From positions 59,045 to 123,044 of the forward strand of contig NZ_JHVM01000012.1 of the NCBI RefSeq assembly GCF_000620145.1: a stretch of DNA of 64,000 nt. The letters are read 5' to 3'. Both the position numbers and the translations under genes were made by a program. This document shows, one piece after another, positions 52,221 to 60,840 of the stretch. The stretch's first letter is position 1, and each line of letters opens with the position of its first letter. The notes beneath the pieces were generated by a model, which saw only the letters and a program-made list of their open reading frames with translations, had not been told where the DNA came from and made no database searches. The DNA comes from Deefgea rivuli DSM 18356 (GTDB taxonomy: Bacteria; Pseudomonadota; Gammaproteobacteria; Burkholderiales; Chitinibacteraceae).

Positions 52221-53348
52221 TTACAGGCCGCCGTAGGAGTGTAGACCAGATAAAAACATATTCACGCCGATAAAGGCGAACGTTGTGACCAACAAGCCAA
52301 TCACCGCCCACCACGCCAGAATATCGCCGCGCCAGCCTTTAATGAGGCGCACATGCAGCCAAGCGGCATAGTTAAGCCACACAATTAGAGCCCAAGTTTC
52401 TTTTGGATCCCAGCTCCAGTAACCGCCCCAAGCATCGGCGGCCCACATTGCACCGAGTACCGTCGCAATCGTGAAGAACAAAAAGCCAACTGCGATGGCC
52501 TTGTACATCACTTCGCCCAGTGTGTCGTAGCTGGGCAGTTTGTCTGTCAAAATGCCGCGTGCTGATAAAAGCTGTGCGATACCGAGCATAGAGGCAATCG
52601 CAAAACTACCATAACCGACAAAGTTAGCCGGTACGTGGATCTTCATCCACCACGATTGCAAGGCCGGAATCAGCGGCTGGATTTCATGCGCTTGCTTATC
52701 CAGCGAATACCAAAGAATAAAACCCACCGCAGCAGAAATGACTAGCAAGACAAAAGCGCCCATTTGCTTGGCGGCAAAGCGGCCTTCGTAATACAGATAC
52801 ATTAAAGCGGTGATCAGGCAGAATAAAATAAAGACTTCATACAGATTCGACACCGGAATATGCCCAACGTCTGTACCGATCAGATAGCTTTCATACCAGC
52901 GAACCAATTTGGAAATCATTGCGGCGCCCGCAGCTGCCCAAGTTAAGCCCGATGCAATGCTGAGCGCACTTGCTGATTTACGTAATAAACCGACCCAGTA
53001 CATCAGCGTAGCGAGGAAAAATAGCACGCACATCCACATGACCGCCGATTGGCTGGCGAGCACGTATTTGAGCCAAAATGCGCTTTGCCCTCGGCTCAGA
53101 TCGCCTGCATACAGATTGATCGCCAATAGCGAAATGGCTGCGCACACAGGAAAGAACACGCGCATCGCTGGCCAAAACCAACCGAACCAACATAAACCGG
53201 CGACGGTGCCGATCAGAATGCCTTGCTCGTAATAATCGAGGTAATTGTGATATTGCTGCCATGCAAACAGCGCAGAGCCGCAAATCACGATGGCAAAGAG
53301 CCAGTCGAGTAAATTAAAGCGGCGATTTTTCAAACTCAGCGTATTCAT
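52221..53348 (-). CDS. ccsB: Cytochrome c biogenesis protein CcsB (CcsA/ResC-type)
   Basis: The 375-residue membrane protein has about eight helices and the tryptophan-rich heme-handling signature WGGYWSWDPKETWALIVWLN near residue 315. Conserved His residues flank it (KIHVPANFVGYG and AAWLHVRLIKGWRG). Together with ResB it forms the system II synthetase that exports heme and joins it to CxxCH proteins. ATG 53348 lies one base after the resB stop, so translation is coupled. Substrates in this window are the cytochrome c4 and the di-heme oxidoreductase. Confidence 0.95.
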   Translation of the reverse strand: MNTLSLKNRRFNLLDWLFAIVICGSALFAWQQYHNYLDYYEQGILIGTVAGLCWFGWFWPAMRVFFPVCAAISLLAINLYAGDLSRGQSAFWLKYVLASQSAVMWMCVLFFLATLMYWVGLLRKSASALSIASGLTWAAAGAAMISKLVRWYESYLIGTDVGHIPVSNLYEVFILFCLITALMYLYYEGRFAAKQMGAFVLLVISAAVGFILWYSLDKQAHEIQPLIPALQSWWMKIHVPANFVGYGSFAIASMLGIAQLLSARGILTDKLPSYDTLGEVMYKAIAVGFLFFTIATVLGAMWAADAWGGYWSWDPKETWALIVWLNYAAWLHVRLIKGWRGDILAWWAVIGLLVTTFAFIGVNMFLSGLHSYGGL

Positions 53349-53349
53349 T

Positions 53350-55380
53350 TTAGCGCGGCTCTTCAGGGGTGATGGGCTGGGTGAGTGCAGCAATATGTGC
53401 GTCAAACTCACGGTCTAAATCAGCGGTTTTTCGGTTGCTGCTCATCGCAATTAAAGTTTTGTTCGGTGCGAGACGCACCCAGATTCGATTTTCACGAATA
53501 TAAAACATGCAGAAAATTCCCATAATCAGCAACAAAGAGCCGAGATAGACAATATTTTTACCCGGCGAGCGCGTCAGTTGGAAACCGCTCGATTTTACTT
53601 CTGAGAAGCCATTAAGCACCAAAAGCTTGGGCGAACCATAGTCAAATAAGCTGCTGGTCGCGACCAAACTATCCATTAAAAAGCGATATTGGGTGTCGCT
53701 AACAGGAATCGGCGCTAAGCCCGCTTGAGTTTGCGCGACATCCATCACATCAATTGCGGCGCTTTGCAGCACTTTCAGATAAGTCTGCGCGACGGTTTGG
53801 CGCTGCTCTTTCGGGACTTTTTCATCCAGAAAACGCTCAATCGCCGGGAAGCCACCTTGGCTGAATTGACTCAGCACACCTTGGGTAATTTCAGCAAACT
53901 GCGCTTCGCCGCCTTTGGAAACGCCTCCTGCTTTGAGTGCTTTGGCTGCCGTATTTTTGGCGATTTCAGCATGCAATTTAGGATCAAGAATTGCGGCTCT
54001 AAAGCGCATATAAGTATCGAGCTGCATATCTTCATTAAGGGGTATTCGCGTGAAAGCAAAAGGTGTAGCTACTTCTCGGCGCATACCTGTTATGAAGTAA
54101 CTTGCATCGCCTTCAACAAAGGGTTGCATATAGTTTTGATATTCAACCGCTTGGCCGGTGTTATCACGCACTTTGAATTGAATCATCGGCCCTAAATTGC
54201 GTAAATTGCGCTCGCTTTTTACTGATTGTGCCGACGCGAGTGCGGTTTGGAATTGATTGACTGCCACCGCCGAGGTGTCACCGGCTGGCTTGGCTATGGT
54301 TTCAATATTGAATGGACGTAAATCGCCAATTTCGAGGCGATAGCGCTCTGTGCTGGCTTGCAAATCGAGTTCACTTTGCGATTGTGCGGCTAATTTCGAT
54401 TGCGTGTGAGTGTTGAGATCCCATTGAATAAAGTCTAAACCTGAGCCGCCATCGCCAAAGCTGGCTTGATAAATTGCCATGCCGTTAACGACTAGAGGAT
54501 GGTTTACTTTCACCGTACCACTTTGCAACAAGGCGCCGGTTTTAATATCCAGCACATCTACATCGCTGGCGAAAAGCTTGGGCATTCCAGTCGAATAGTG
54601 CTCGATATGGAATTTTTTGAGTTTGAGTACGAAAGGCAGTTCTTGGACAAAATAACCATTACCCGAATTGAGGAACACGACGCTGGCCGAGCTGCCTTCG
54701 CTTAAATTGACATTGCCACGAAACGATAAATTATTTGAGCTTAAACGAGATTGCGCTGGAATTTGGCTTTGCGGAATATTGCGTGTTTCCGAGGTTTTGA
54801 TATTCAGCATCTCCATAACTTTGAGTGGCAAATTGCCATCCATCAGGCCGCCAATACAGATCACCACAATCGCCGAGTGCGTGAATAAATAACCGAGACG
54901 CTGCCAACTACCTTTCTTGGCTGCGACTACGGTTGCATCGCCGTCAGTACGCAAGCGATAGCGATAGCCGTGTTCAGTCAGGTGCGTCAGAACTTGGCTT
55001 TGATCGAGTGGGGCGCTGGTTTCATGGTGATGCGACATGAGGCGTAGCGAGTTTTGACTGGCTTTTTCACGGTAGCCGCGAATTTCGCGAATGACGCCGG
55101 GAAAGTGACGCCAAATGCACAAACAGGTCGAAGCAACCAAAAAGGCGAGGATCAGCAAAAACCAAATGGCGTGATAGACGTCAAAAAGACCGAGTGGCTG
55201 AAAAATGCTAAACCAGAAATCACCAAACTCAACACGATAATTGACGTAAGGCTCATTTTGTTTGAGCACAGTGCCGATGATGGAGGCGATCGCAAGCAGC
55301 GTCAGTAAACTAATCGCAAAGCGCATCGACGATAATAAATCGTATACAGCGCGGCGAAATGGAACAGTGTGTGAGGTCAT
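53350..55380 (-). CDS. resB: Cytochrome c biogenesis protein ResB
   Basis: The 676-residue protein has four membrane helices: three in the first 210 residues (YDLLSSMRFAISLLTLLAIA, AIWFLLILAFLVASTCLCIW, LFTHSAIVVICIGGLMDG) and one near 600 (NIVYLGSLLLIMGIFCMFYI), with a large periplasmic domain between the third and fourth, as in all ResB/Ccs1 proteins. It pairs with CcsB. ATG 55380 is the likely start because the preceding bases form a terminator hairpin; yet no ribosome site is visible, and a GTG at 55449 would read through two hairpins. Confidence 0.93.
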   Translation of the reverse strand: MTSHTVPFRRAVYDLLSSMRFAISLLTLLAIASIIGTVLKQNEPYVNYRVEFGDFWFSIFQPLGLFDVYHAIWFLLILAFLVASTCLCIWRHFPGVIREIRGYREKASQNSLRLMSHHHETSAPLDQSQVLTHLTEHGYRYRLRTDGDATVVAAKKGSWQRLGYLFTHSAIVVICIGGLMDGNLPLKVMEMLNIKTSETRNIPQSQIPAQSRLSSNNLSFRGNVNLSEGSSASVVFLNSGNGYFVQELPFVLKLKKFHIEHYSTGMPKLFASDVDVLDIKTGALLQSGTVKVNHPLVVNGMAIYQASFGDGGSGLDFIQWDLNTHTQSKLAAQSQSELDLQASTERYRLEIGDLRPFNIETIAKPAGDTSAVAVNQFQTALASAQSVKSERNLRNLGPMIQFKVRDNTGQAVEYQNYMQPFVEGDASYFITGMRREVATPFAFTRIPLNEDMQLDTYMRFRAAILDPKLHAEIAKNTAAKALKAGGVSKGGEAQFAEITQGVLSQFSQGGFPAIERFLDEKVPKEQRQTVAQTYLKVLQSAAIDVMDVAQTQAGLAPIPVSDTQYRFLMDSLVATSSLFDYGSPKLLVLNGFSEVKSSGFQLTRSPGKNIVYLGSLLLIMGIFCMFYIRENRIWVRLAPNKTLIAMSSNRKTADLDREFDAHIAALTQPITPEEPR

Positions 55381-55390
55381 TTTAAAATCA

Positions 55391-55411
55391 AAAAAGGGGC
55401 GAATCGCCCCC
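55391..55411 (-). terminator. Terminator hairpin directly before resB
   Basis: GGGGGCGATTCGCCCC followed by TTTTTT on the minus strand, ending 10 bp before the resB ATG. A second hairpin AACCGGAA-ctca-TTCCGGTT lies just upstream (55424-55443). Both follow the cytochrome c4 gene. Confidence 0.75.
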
Positions 55412-55466
55412 TTTAGTACGCGAAAACCGGAATGAGTTCCGGTTGACACTTGGTGAATCGATTAGA

Positions 55467-56081
55467 TTAGTGAATCGATTGGATAAATTCAGCGACAGCT
55501 TTAATTTCAGCGTCGGATAGTTTCGCAGCGATATCCATCATCGGTTGATTGTTAGTACGTTCGCCATCGCGGAAGGCTTTGAGTTGAGCAATCGTATAGG
55601 CACCGTGTTGGCCGCTCATTAGTGGGTATTGCGTCGGAATCCCTGCGCCAGCTGGGCCGTGACAGGCCATACAGGCGGGAACGCTCTTGGCTGCAATACC
55701 GCCGCGATAGATTTTCTTACCGGCTTCGATCAGGGCTTTGTCTGACGCGCCACGCTGTTTCGGCGTTTGCTGGCTAAAGAAAGCGGCTACATTGGCCATA
55801 TCTGCATCGGTCAAAGGCGTTGCCATTCCGAGCATGATTGGGTTTTTACGTTTTTGACTCTTGAATTCTTGCAATTGCTTAACAATATATTCTGGGTGTT
55901 GTCCAGCTAAGCTCGGGTTTGCGCTTGCAGCGCTATTTCCATCAACGCCATGACAGGCCGCACAAACTTGCTCGGCGATGACTTTGCCTTTGCTTGGATC
56001 ACCTTTAACACTGGCCGCAAAAACGGCGGGTGACATCATTAAAAGTGCTGCAATGCTCACTGCAACAGACGTGCTGCGCAT
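55467..56081 (-). CDS. Cytochrome c4 (di-heme)
   Basis: A signal peptide (to about VFAA, residue 23) is followed by two class I cytochrome c domains with heme sites CAACHGVDG and CMACHGPAG. The spacing and length (204 residues) are those of cytochrome c4. Methionine ligands are likely in NPIMLGMATPL and NNQPMMDIAAKL. It carries electrons in the periplasm, usually to terminal oxidases. The ATG has GGGAG upstream. It is just upstream of resB-ccsB, which mature it. Confidence 0.95.
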   Translation of the reverse strand: MRSTSVAVSIAALLMMSPAVFAASVKGDPSKGKVIAEQVCAACHGVDGNSAASANPSLAGQHPEYIVKQLQEFKSQKRKNPIMLGMATPLTDADMANVAAFFSQQTPKQRGASDKALIEAGKKIYRGGIAAKSVPACMACHGPAGAGIPTQYPLMSGQHGAYTIAQLKAFRDGERTNNQPMMDIAAKLSDAEIKAVAEFIQSIH

Positions 56082-56189
56082 AAATCCGCTCCCGTATTGG
56101 AGTACGTCGGTCTAAGGTGCCGACGATAATCGTTCAAATACTGGTATTCTATAGCAAGACTCCGATACAAACCACAATGGCACCCACAG

Positions 56190-56828
56190 ATGTCCCTATT
56201 TCAAGGCTTGCAGTTCCTCACAACTGTTAATGATTTAAAAACTTTACCGCATGAAGGCGTTGAAGTGGCTTTTGCTGGCCGCTCGAACGCTGGGAAATCG
56301 AGCGCAATTAATACGCTCGCCAATATCACGCGTTTGGCCTACGTTTCCAAAACGCCGGGGCGCACTCAGCATATCAATTACTTTGACTTCGGCAACGAGC
56401 GCCGCTTGGTTGATTTACCCGGCTATGGTTATGCCGATGTGCCAGAGCGCATTCGTAAACACTGGCAAGGCTTATTGGCGCAATACTTATCCCACCGTGA
56501 TAATTTAATTGGCCTTGTACTGATTATGGATAGCCGTCGCCCGTTGACCGAGTTGGATCGAAATATGTTGAGCTGGTTTCGTCCGACTGGAAAGCCGATT
56601 CATTGTATTTTGACTAAATCTGACAAGTTAAATAATCAAGAAAAAGTCCTCGCTCTGCGTACGGTTAAAGCTGAGTTTGCCGACGATGCAATGATTACTG
56701 TGCAGCTTTTTTCTAGCCTTAAAAAGCAAGGTGTGGATGAAGTTGAGCAGGTGGTGGGTGGCTGGTTTGCTGCGGCAAAAGAGCGGCAAATCGAGCTTGA
56801 TCCGACAGGCGGCGATTCAATTTCTTGA
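56190..56828 (+). CDS. ysxC: Ribosome biogenesis GTP-binding protein YsxC/EngB
   Basis: The 212-residue GTPase has G1 [10 protein letters not shown]2 Thr in [14 protein letters not shown]3 DLPGYG and G4 TKSD. It is the usual length and helps assembly of the large ribosomal subunit. It is divergent from the cytochrome c4 gene, an arrangement shared with other betaproteobacteria. No strong ribosome site is seen before ATG 56190. Confidence 0.96.
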   Translation: MSLFQGLQFLTTVNDLKTLPHEGVEVAFAGRSNAGKSSAINTLANITRLAYVSKTPGRTQHINYFDFGNERRLVDLPGYGYADVPERIRKHWQGLLAQYLSHRDNLIGLVLIMDSRRPLTELDRNMLSWFRPTGKPIHCILTKSDKLNNQEKVLALRTVKAEFADDAMITVQLFSSLKKQGVDEVEQVVGGWFAAAKERQIELDPTGGDSIS

Positions 56829-56926
56829 TGTTTTAGTCAGAAAAACTATCTTAATCACAGGTGCGCCCCTGCACCTCCCGCTTTTCCTCCCTGAGCGGGG
56901 CTTCGTCAATTCGAAGCGCATATATG

Positions 56927-56967
56927 ACCCCGATCTGGCATGCTTTAGGTCGGGGTTTCTTTTTTTT
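56927..56967 (+). terminator. Terminator after ysxC
   Basis: ACCCCGA/TCGGGGT with a loop of about 16 bases and TTTCTTTTTTTT. The rest of the 334 bp up to pilG shows no gene, but there is a possible pilG promoter (TTGATT at 57102, ATATTT at 57125, 17 bp apart). Confidence 0.65.
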
Positions 56968-57162
56968 GTCATTTTTGCGTGCAATTTGGCGGCAAATGCC
57001 AACACCTCTCGCGGTTCACCTTGTCGAACCCTTACCGCAGGCCTTATGATTTTCCACTACGTATAAACTGTTCATCAGTTCACCTGCCGTGGGTGTACTA
57101 TTTGATTGCGCTGAGTTTGGTACGATATTTGTCGTTGTTGAAACAGTAATGGGGAATCGCCA

Positions 57163-57546
57163 ATGTCTAGTCTTGCTGGTATTAAGGTTATGGTTATCGA
57201 TGACAGCAATACCATTCGACGCAGCGCTGAAATATTTTTAGGGCAAGCTGGATGTACTGTGATTTTGGCTGAAGATGGTTTTGATGCTTTATCTAAAATA
57301 ACCGACAATCATCCAGATGTGATTTTTGTTGATGTGATGATGCCTCGACTCGATGGTTATCAAACCTGCGCTTTAATTAAAAAAAATCCGCGTTTTAAAT
57401 CTACTCCGGTGGTGATGTTGTCTTCAAAAGATGGTTTATTTGATCGAGCCCGAGGCCGTATGGTGGGCTCTGATGAATACTTAACCAAGCCGTTTACCAA
57501 AGACAGCCTATTGGCTGCCGTGGGCACTCACGCAAGTGCGACCTAA
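57163..57546 (+). CDS. pilG: Twitching motility response regulator PilG
   Basis: A single receiver domain of 127 residues: acidic pair DDSNTIRRSAE, phospho-acceptor Asp in VIFVDVMMPRLDGYQ, Thr/Ser site VVMLSSKDG and Lys in YLTKPFTKDSL. The 'DSNTIRRSAEIFLGQAGC' start is characteristic of PilG. It is one of the two CheY-like outputs of the Pil-Chp system, which controls type IV pilus extension and cAMP level in the known cases. It opens the pilGHIJL operon; ATG follows GGGGAATCGCC. Confidence 0.93.
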   Translation: MSSLAGIKVMVIDDSNTIRRSAEIFLGQAGCTVILAEDGFDALSKITDNHPDVIFVDVMMPRLDGYQTCALIKKNPRFKSTPVVMLSSKDGLFDRARGRMVGSDEYLTKPFTKDSLLAAVGTHASAT

Positions 57547-57570
57547 TTCAAAATTAATGGACTTAAAATT

Positions 57571-57933
57571 ATGACGATCAAAAAGATTCTGATTGTTGAT
57601 GACTCTCCGACTGAGCGTCATTTTCTTGGTGAATTACTCACGAAAAATGGATTTCAAATTATTACTTTAGAGTCGGGCGAAGAAGCCGTTGCTCGCACTA
57701 AAGAAATCATGCCTGATTTGATTTTAATGGATGTCGTTATGCCCGGCATGAACGGCTTTCAAGCGACGCGCACCATTACACGGGATGAGCCAACGAAAAA
57801 CATTCCGATTATTATGTGCACTTCTAAAAATCAAGAAACCGATATGGTTTGGGCAAAACGCCAAGGCGCAACAGAATACGTTGTGAAACCAGTTGATCCA
57901 CAAGAATTGCTGAATAAAATCGCCGCGCTTTAA
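57571..57933 (+). CDS. pilH: Twitching motility response regulator PilH
   Basis: A receiver domain of 120 residues with DDSPTERHFLGELLTKNGF, the phospho-acceptor Asp in LILMDVVMPGMNGFQATRTI, PIIMCTSKNQETDMVW and YVVKPVDPQELL. The order after pilG and the PilH-like 'SKNQETDMVWAKRQGA' loop identify it as PilH, the second CheY-like protein, which balances PilG in pilus retraction. It lies 24 bp after pilG. Confidence 0.93.
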   Translation: MTIKKILIVDDSPTERHFLGELLTKNGFQIITLESGEEAVARTKEIMPDLILMDVVMPGMNGFQATRTITRDEPTKNIPIIMCTSKNQETDMVWAKRQGATEYVVKPVDPQELLNKIAAL

Positions 57934-57958
57934 AAAGCGTAGCGATTGAGGGCGTACG

Positions 57959-58486
57959 ATGGCAAAGCGAATAACCGAACGGGTGAGTTTGCGTGATTAC
58001 CAGCAAGGTGTAATGCAGCGGCTGCAAAGTGCAACGACAGTGGCGCAGGTGGATGCTCGTTTGGGTTTGCAAATTGGCAATGATAATTGGCTGGTCGATT
58101 TGGCTGATGTCTCCGAAGTCATGCCCGTGCCTGTAGTGGCGAGCGTGCCATTGGCGCATTCGTGGTTTAAAGGGGTTGCCAATATTCGTGGTAACTTAGT
58201 GAGTGTGGTGGATTTGCCTGCGTTCTTTGGCCAGCAACATGTAGGTTTTACTTTGTTGGCGCGCTTAGTTTTGCTACAGCCACGTCATTTGCCGCATGCG
58301 TCTGTTTTGGTCAATAAAATGCTGGGTTTAAAGCATTTGGCCGATCTAGAGGTGATGCCGCTAGAAACGACGGAAGCTGCATGGGTTGGCGGCAAATATA
58401 AAGATGCCTCTGGCCAATTATGGCGCGTGTTAGATGTGGTGAAATTAGTGAATGAGCCTGCATTTTTGCAGACAGGTATCGCATAA
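57959..58486 (+). CDS. pilI: CheW-like adaptor PilI
   Basis: The 175-residue protein is a CheW domain: GLQIGNDNWLVDLADVSEVM, then WFKGVANIRGNLVSVVDLPA, and the C-terminal LWRVLDVVKLVNEPAFL. In the Pil-Chp operon this position is held by PilI, which links the receptor PilJ to the kinase ChpA/PilL. GAGG precedes the ATG. It is followed by a short MITE-like element and then pilJ. Confidence 0.92.
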   Translation: MAKRITERVSLRDYQQGVMQRLQSATTVAQVDARLGLQIGNDNWLVDLADVSEVMPVPVVASVPLAHSWFKGVANIRGNLVSVVDLPAFFGQQHVGFTLLARLVLLQPRHLPHASVLVNKMLGLKHLADLEVMPLETTEAAWVGGKYKDASGQLWRVLDVVKLVNEPAFLQTGIA

Positions 58487-58495
58487 GTTAGATAG

Positions 58496-58543
58496 GCAAA
58501 AATTTTCTTGCATCGTTGTAGAGCCTTGCCATAAAACTTTTGC
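58496..58543 (+). mobile_element. MITE-like element, copy 6 (48 bp, internal deletion)
   Basis: GCAAAAATTTTCTTGCATCG at one end and CTTGCCATAAAACTTTTGC at the other, with only 9 bases between; the middle of the 85 bp form is missing. It lies within the pil operon, between pilI and pilJ. Confidence 0.8.
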
Positions 58544-58594
58544 ACGAGCACTTAAAAAAATCAAAAGTCACTCAGGGGTGGCGCGGGAGGTAGC

Positions 58595-60778
58595 ATGGCA
58601 GTGATGGATCGCATCAAGGGTTTGTTTTCAGGCAGTGACACCGCAGGAAAGTCGCGTCAAGGCGAAAATAAAAAAGCATTCGACCCATCTAGAACTACAT
58701 GGATTCTAGATAAAATTCGTTTGCCAGAGGGCGATGACGCTCAGTCGCTCAAACCCATTCCATTAATTGGTCATTTACCTGCTCGCCAGCAAATGGCAAT
58801 TTTCCTTGTGGCGATGGTGCTCGGGATTGTGCTGTTTGCGGTTACTGCATTTTTATCTTTCCGTTCAAGTAGTATTAATGCAGCTAATCAAGCGACCGCC
58901 ACTGAAATGCAGATGTTGTCGCAGCGGATTGCGCGTGCATCGACACAAGCCATTCGCGGGAATGCAGATGCATTTAAGGTACTAGAAGAGTCTTATAACA
59001 AATTTAATGACAACTTGAATCGACTGATGGAAGGGCGTAGCGGCTTCAACTTATTTCAAGTGTCAGGTGGCGAGCAATTAGAGCAGATTGAGTCGGTCTG
59101 GAACACCTCGTTCCGTCCAAATCCAAGCCGCCCTACTGTGGATACAATTTTGAAGCAGAGAGCTTCGCTGATGTCCGTTGGTAGCAGCGTTGAAGGTATT
59201 AACAGTAATGATGCAAAATTGCTGGAACAAACTCAGCAATTTGCATCGCTACTCGCCGATAGTGGCGGTACTTTGCGTGAACTTGATTACGCCAATCAGT
59301 TGGCGATGTTATCGCAACGAACATCAAAAAATGCGAATGCGATGTTGGCAAGTGAATTAATTAATCCTGAAGTGGTTTTCTTGCTCGGTAAAGACGTTTC
59401 GACCTTTAACGAAATTGTTAAATCCTTTTTGGACGGCAATCCAGATTTACAAATTCGCCCAGTAACCACATCGGAAATGGCCAATAAACTTGAGCAGTTG
59501 CAAACACTGTTTAAAGATTTTGAAGTTGTAGTAAGTGCTTTTTCGAAAAATATGCAGCCTTTGGTCAATACGCGCTTGGCAAACCAAGCGATTGTTCGCG
59601 ATTCGGATAAATTATTGGCCGATACCAAATCACTTGCAGACGTCTATAGCAATTCGGTCGGTGGCGTCATTGTTACTATCGTCGAGCTGATTTTTATTGC
59701 GATTGCATTGGGATCGTTGCTGTTGTTGGTACGCGTCTTTAATCAGGAATCGGTAAAACGTCGTTTGGCTTCAGAAGCTGAAAACCGTAAAAATCAGGAT
59801 GCGATTTTGCGCTTGCTGAATGAAATGGGCGATTTGGCGGATGGTGACTTGACGATTCGTGCTTCGGTAACCGAAGACCTGACAGGAGCGATTGCCGATT
59901 CGATTAACTTTACGATTGAAGAGTTGCGGACACTCATTACCGGTATTAACCGCGCAACCGAAAAAGTGAATGCCTCATCGGCAGAAGCACAAGAAATTTC
60001 AACTGTATTGCTCTCTGCAGCAGAGCGCCAATCCAAAGAAATTGAAACCACCAACCGCAACGTTGCGCAAATTGTTAGTTCAATTCAAGGTGTTTCGAGC
60101 ACTGCTGCCGAATCAGCTAACGTGGCGAAAACATCGCTAGCTGCTGCCGAATTGGGTGCTGATGCGGTAAATAACCAGATTAAAGGGATGGGCGAAATTC
60201 GTGAGCAGATTCAAGAAACTGCGAAACGAATTAAACGTCTGGGTGAATCGTCACAAGAGATTGGCGAGATTGTTGAGCTGATTTCTGACATTACTGAGCA
60301 GACCAACGTATTGGCATTGAATGCCGCGATTCAAGCTGCGGCTGCCGGTGAAGCTGGCCGAGGCTTCTCGGTGGTGGCTGAAGAGGTTCAGCGCCTTGCT
60401 GAGCGTTCAGGCGAAGCGACGAAACAGATCGGTGCGATTGTGAAAACGATTCAGGCCGATACACATGATGCGGTTGCGGCGATGGAATTATCGACGCAAG
60501 GTGTGGTTGAGGGGGCAAAACTTTCTGATGCGGCGGGTAGCGCACTGTCTGAGATTGGTAAAGTTTCTCGTGAATTGGCGCGCTTGATTGGCTCTATTGC
60601 ACATGAAACCGAAGATCAAACCCAATTGGCAAGCCAGGTGAGTATCACGATGCGCGACATTTTGTCGATTACTGAGCAAACCACCGCTGGTACTCAACAG
60701 TCCGCAGCTGCGGTAGGCCAGTTAACCGGCCTTGCAGCTGAATTGAAAGCCTCGGTTTCTGGTTTCAAACTATCCTAA
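58595..60778 (+). CDS. pilJ: Type IV pilus chemoreceptor PilJ
   Basis: The 727-residue receptor has a membrane helix (about 66-88), a periplasmic region of about 260 residues with PilJ-type repeats ([20 protein letters not shown] and later [20 protein letters not shown]), a second helix (about 353-377), a HAMP segment ([20 protein letters not shown]) and an MCP signalling domain with tip [20 protein letters not shown] and [20 protein letters not shown]. This is the PilJ layout. The receptor feeds the PilI-ChpA/PilL pathway for surface sensing and twitching. The two internal repeats match the known pair of PilJ N-terminal domains. Confidence 0.94.
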   Translation: MAVMDRIKGLFSGSDTAGKSRQGENKKAFDPSRTTWILDKIRLPEGDDAQSLKPIPLIGHLPARQQMAIFLVAMVLGIVLFAVTAFLSFRSSSINAANQATATEMQMLSQRIARASTQAIRGNADAFKVLEESYNKFNDNLNRLMEGRSGFNLFQVSGGEQLEQIESVWNTSFRPNPSRPTVDTILKQRASLMSVGSSVEGINSNDAKLLEQTQQFASLLADSGGTLRELDYANQLAMLSQRTSKNANAMLASELINPEVVFLLGKDVSTFNEIVKSFLDGNPDLQIRPVTTSEMANKLEQLQTLFKDFEVVVSAFSKNMQPLVNTRLANQAIVRDSDKLLADTKSLADVYSNSVGGVIVTIVELIFIAIALGSLLLLVRVFNQESVKRRLASEAENRKNQDAILRLLNEMGDLADGDLTIRASVTEDLTGAIADSINFTIEELRTLITGINRATEKVNASSAEAQEISTVLLSAAERQSKEIETTNRNVAQIVSSIQGVSSTAAESANVAKTSLAAAELGADAVNNQIKGMGEIREQIQETAKRIKRLGESSQEIGEIVELISDITEQTNVLALNAAIQAAAAGEAGRGFSVVAEEVQRLAERSGEATKQIGAIVKTIQADTHDAVAAMELSTQGVVEGAKLSDAAGSALSEIGKVSRELARLIGSIAHETEDQTQLASQVSITMRDILSITEQTTAGTQQSAAAVGQLTGLAAELKASVSGFKLS

Positions 60779-60840
60779 TTTGTTCTAATTAATCTCCAGA
60801 CCGGCCTCTAGTAGGCTGGTCTTCTTCATGGAGCCCCGCC

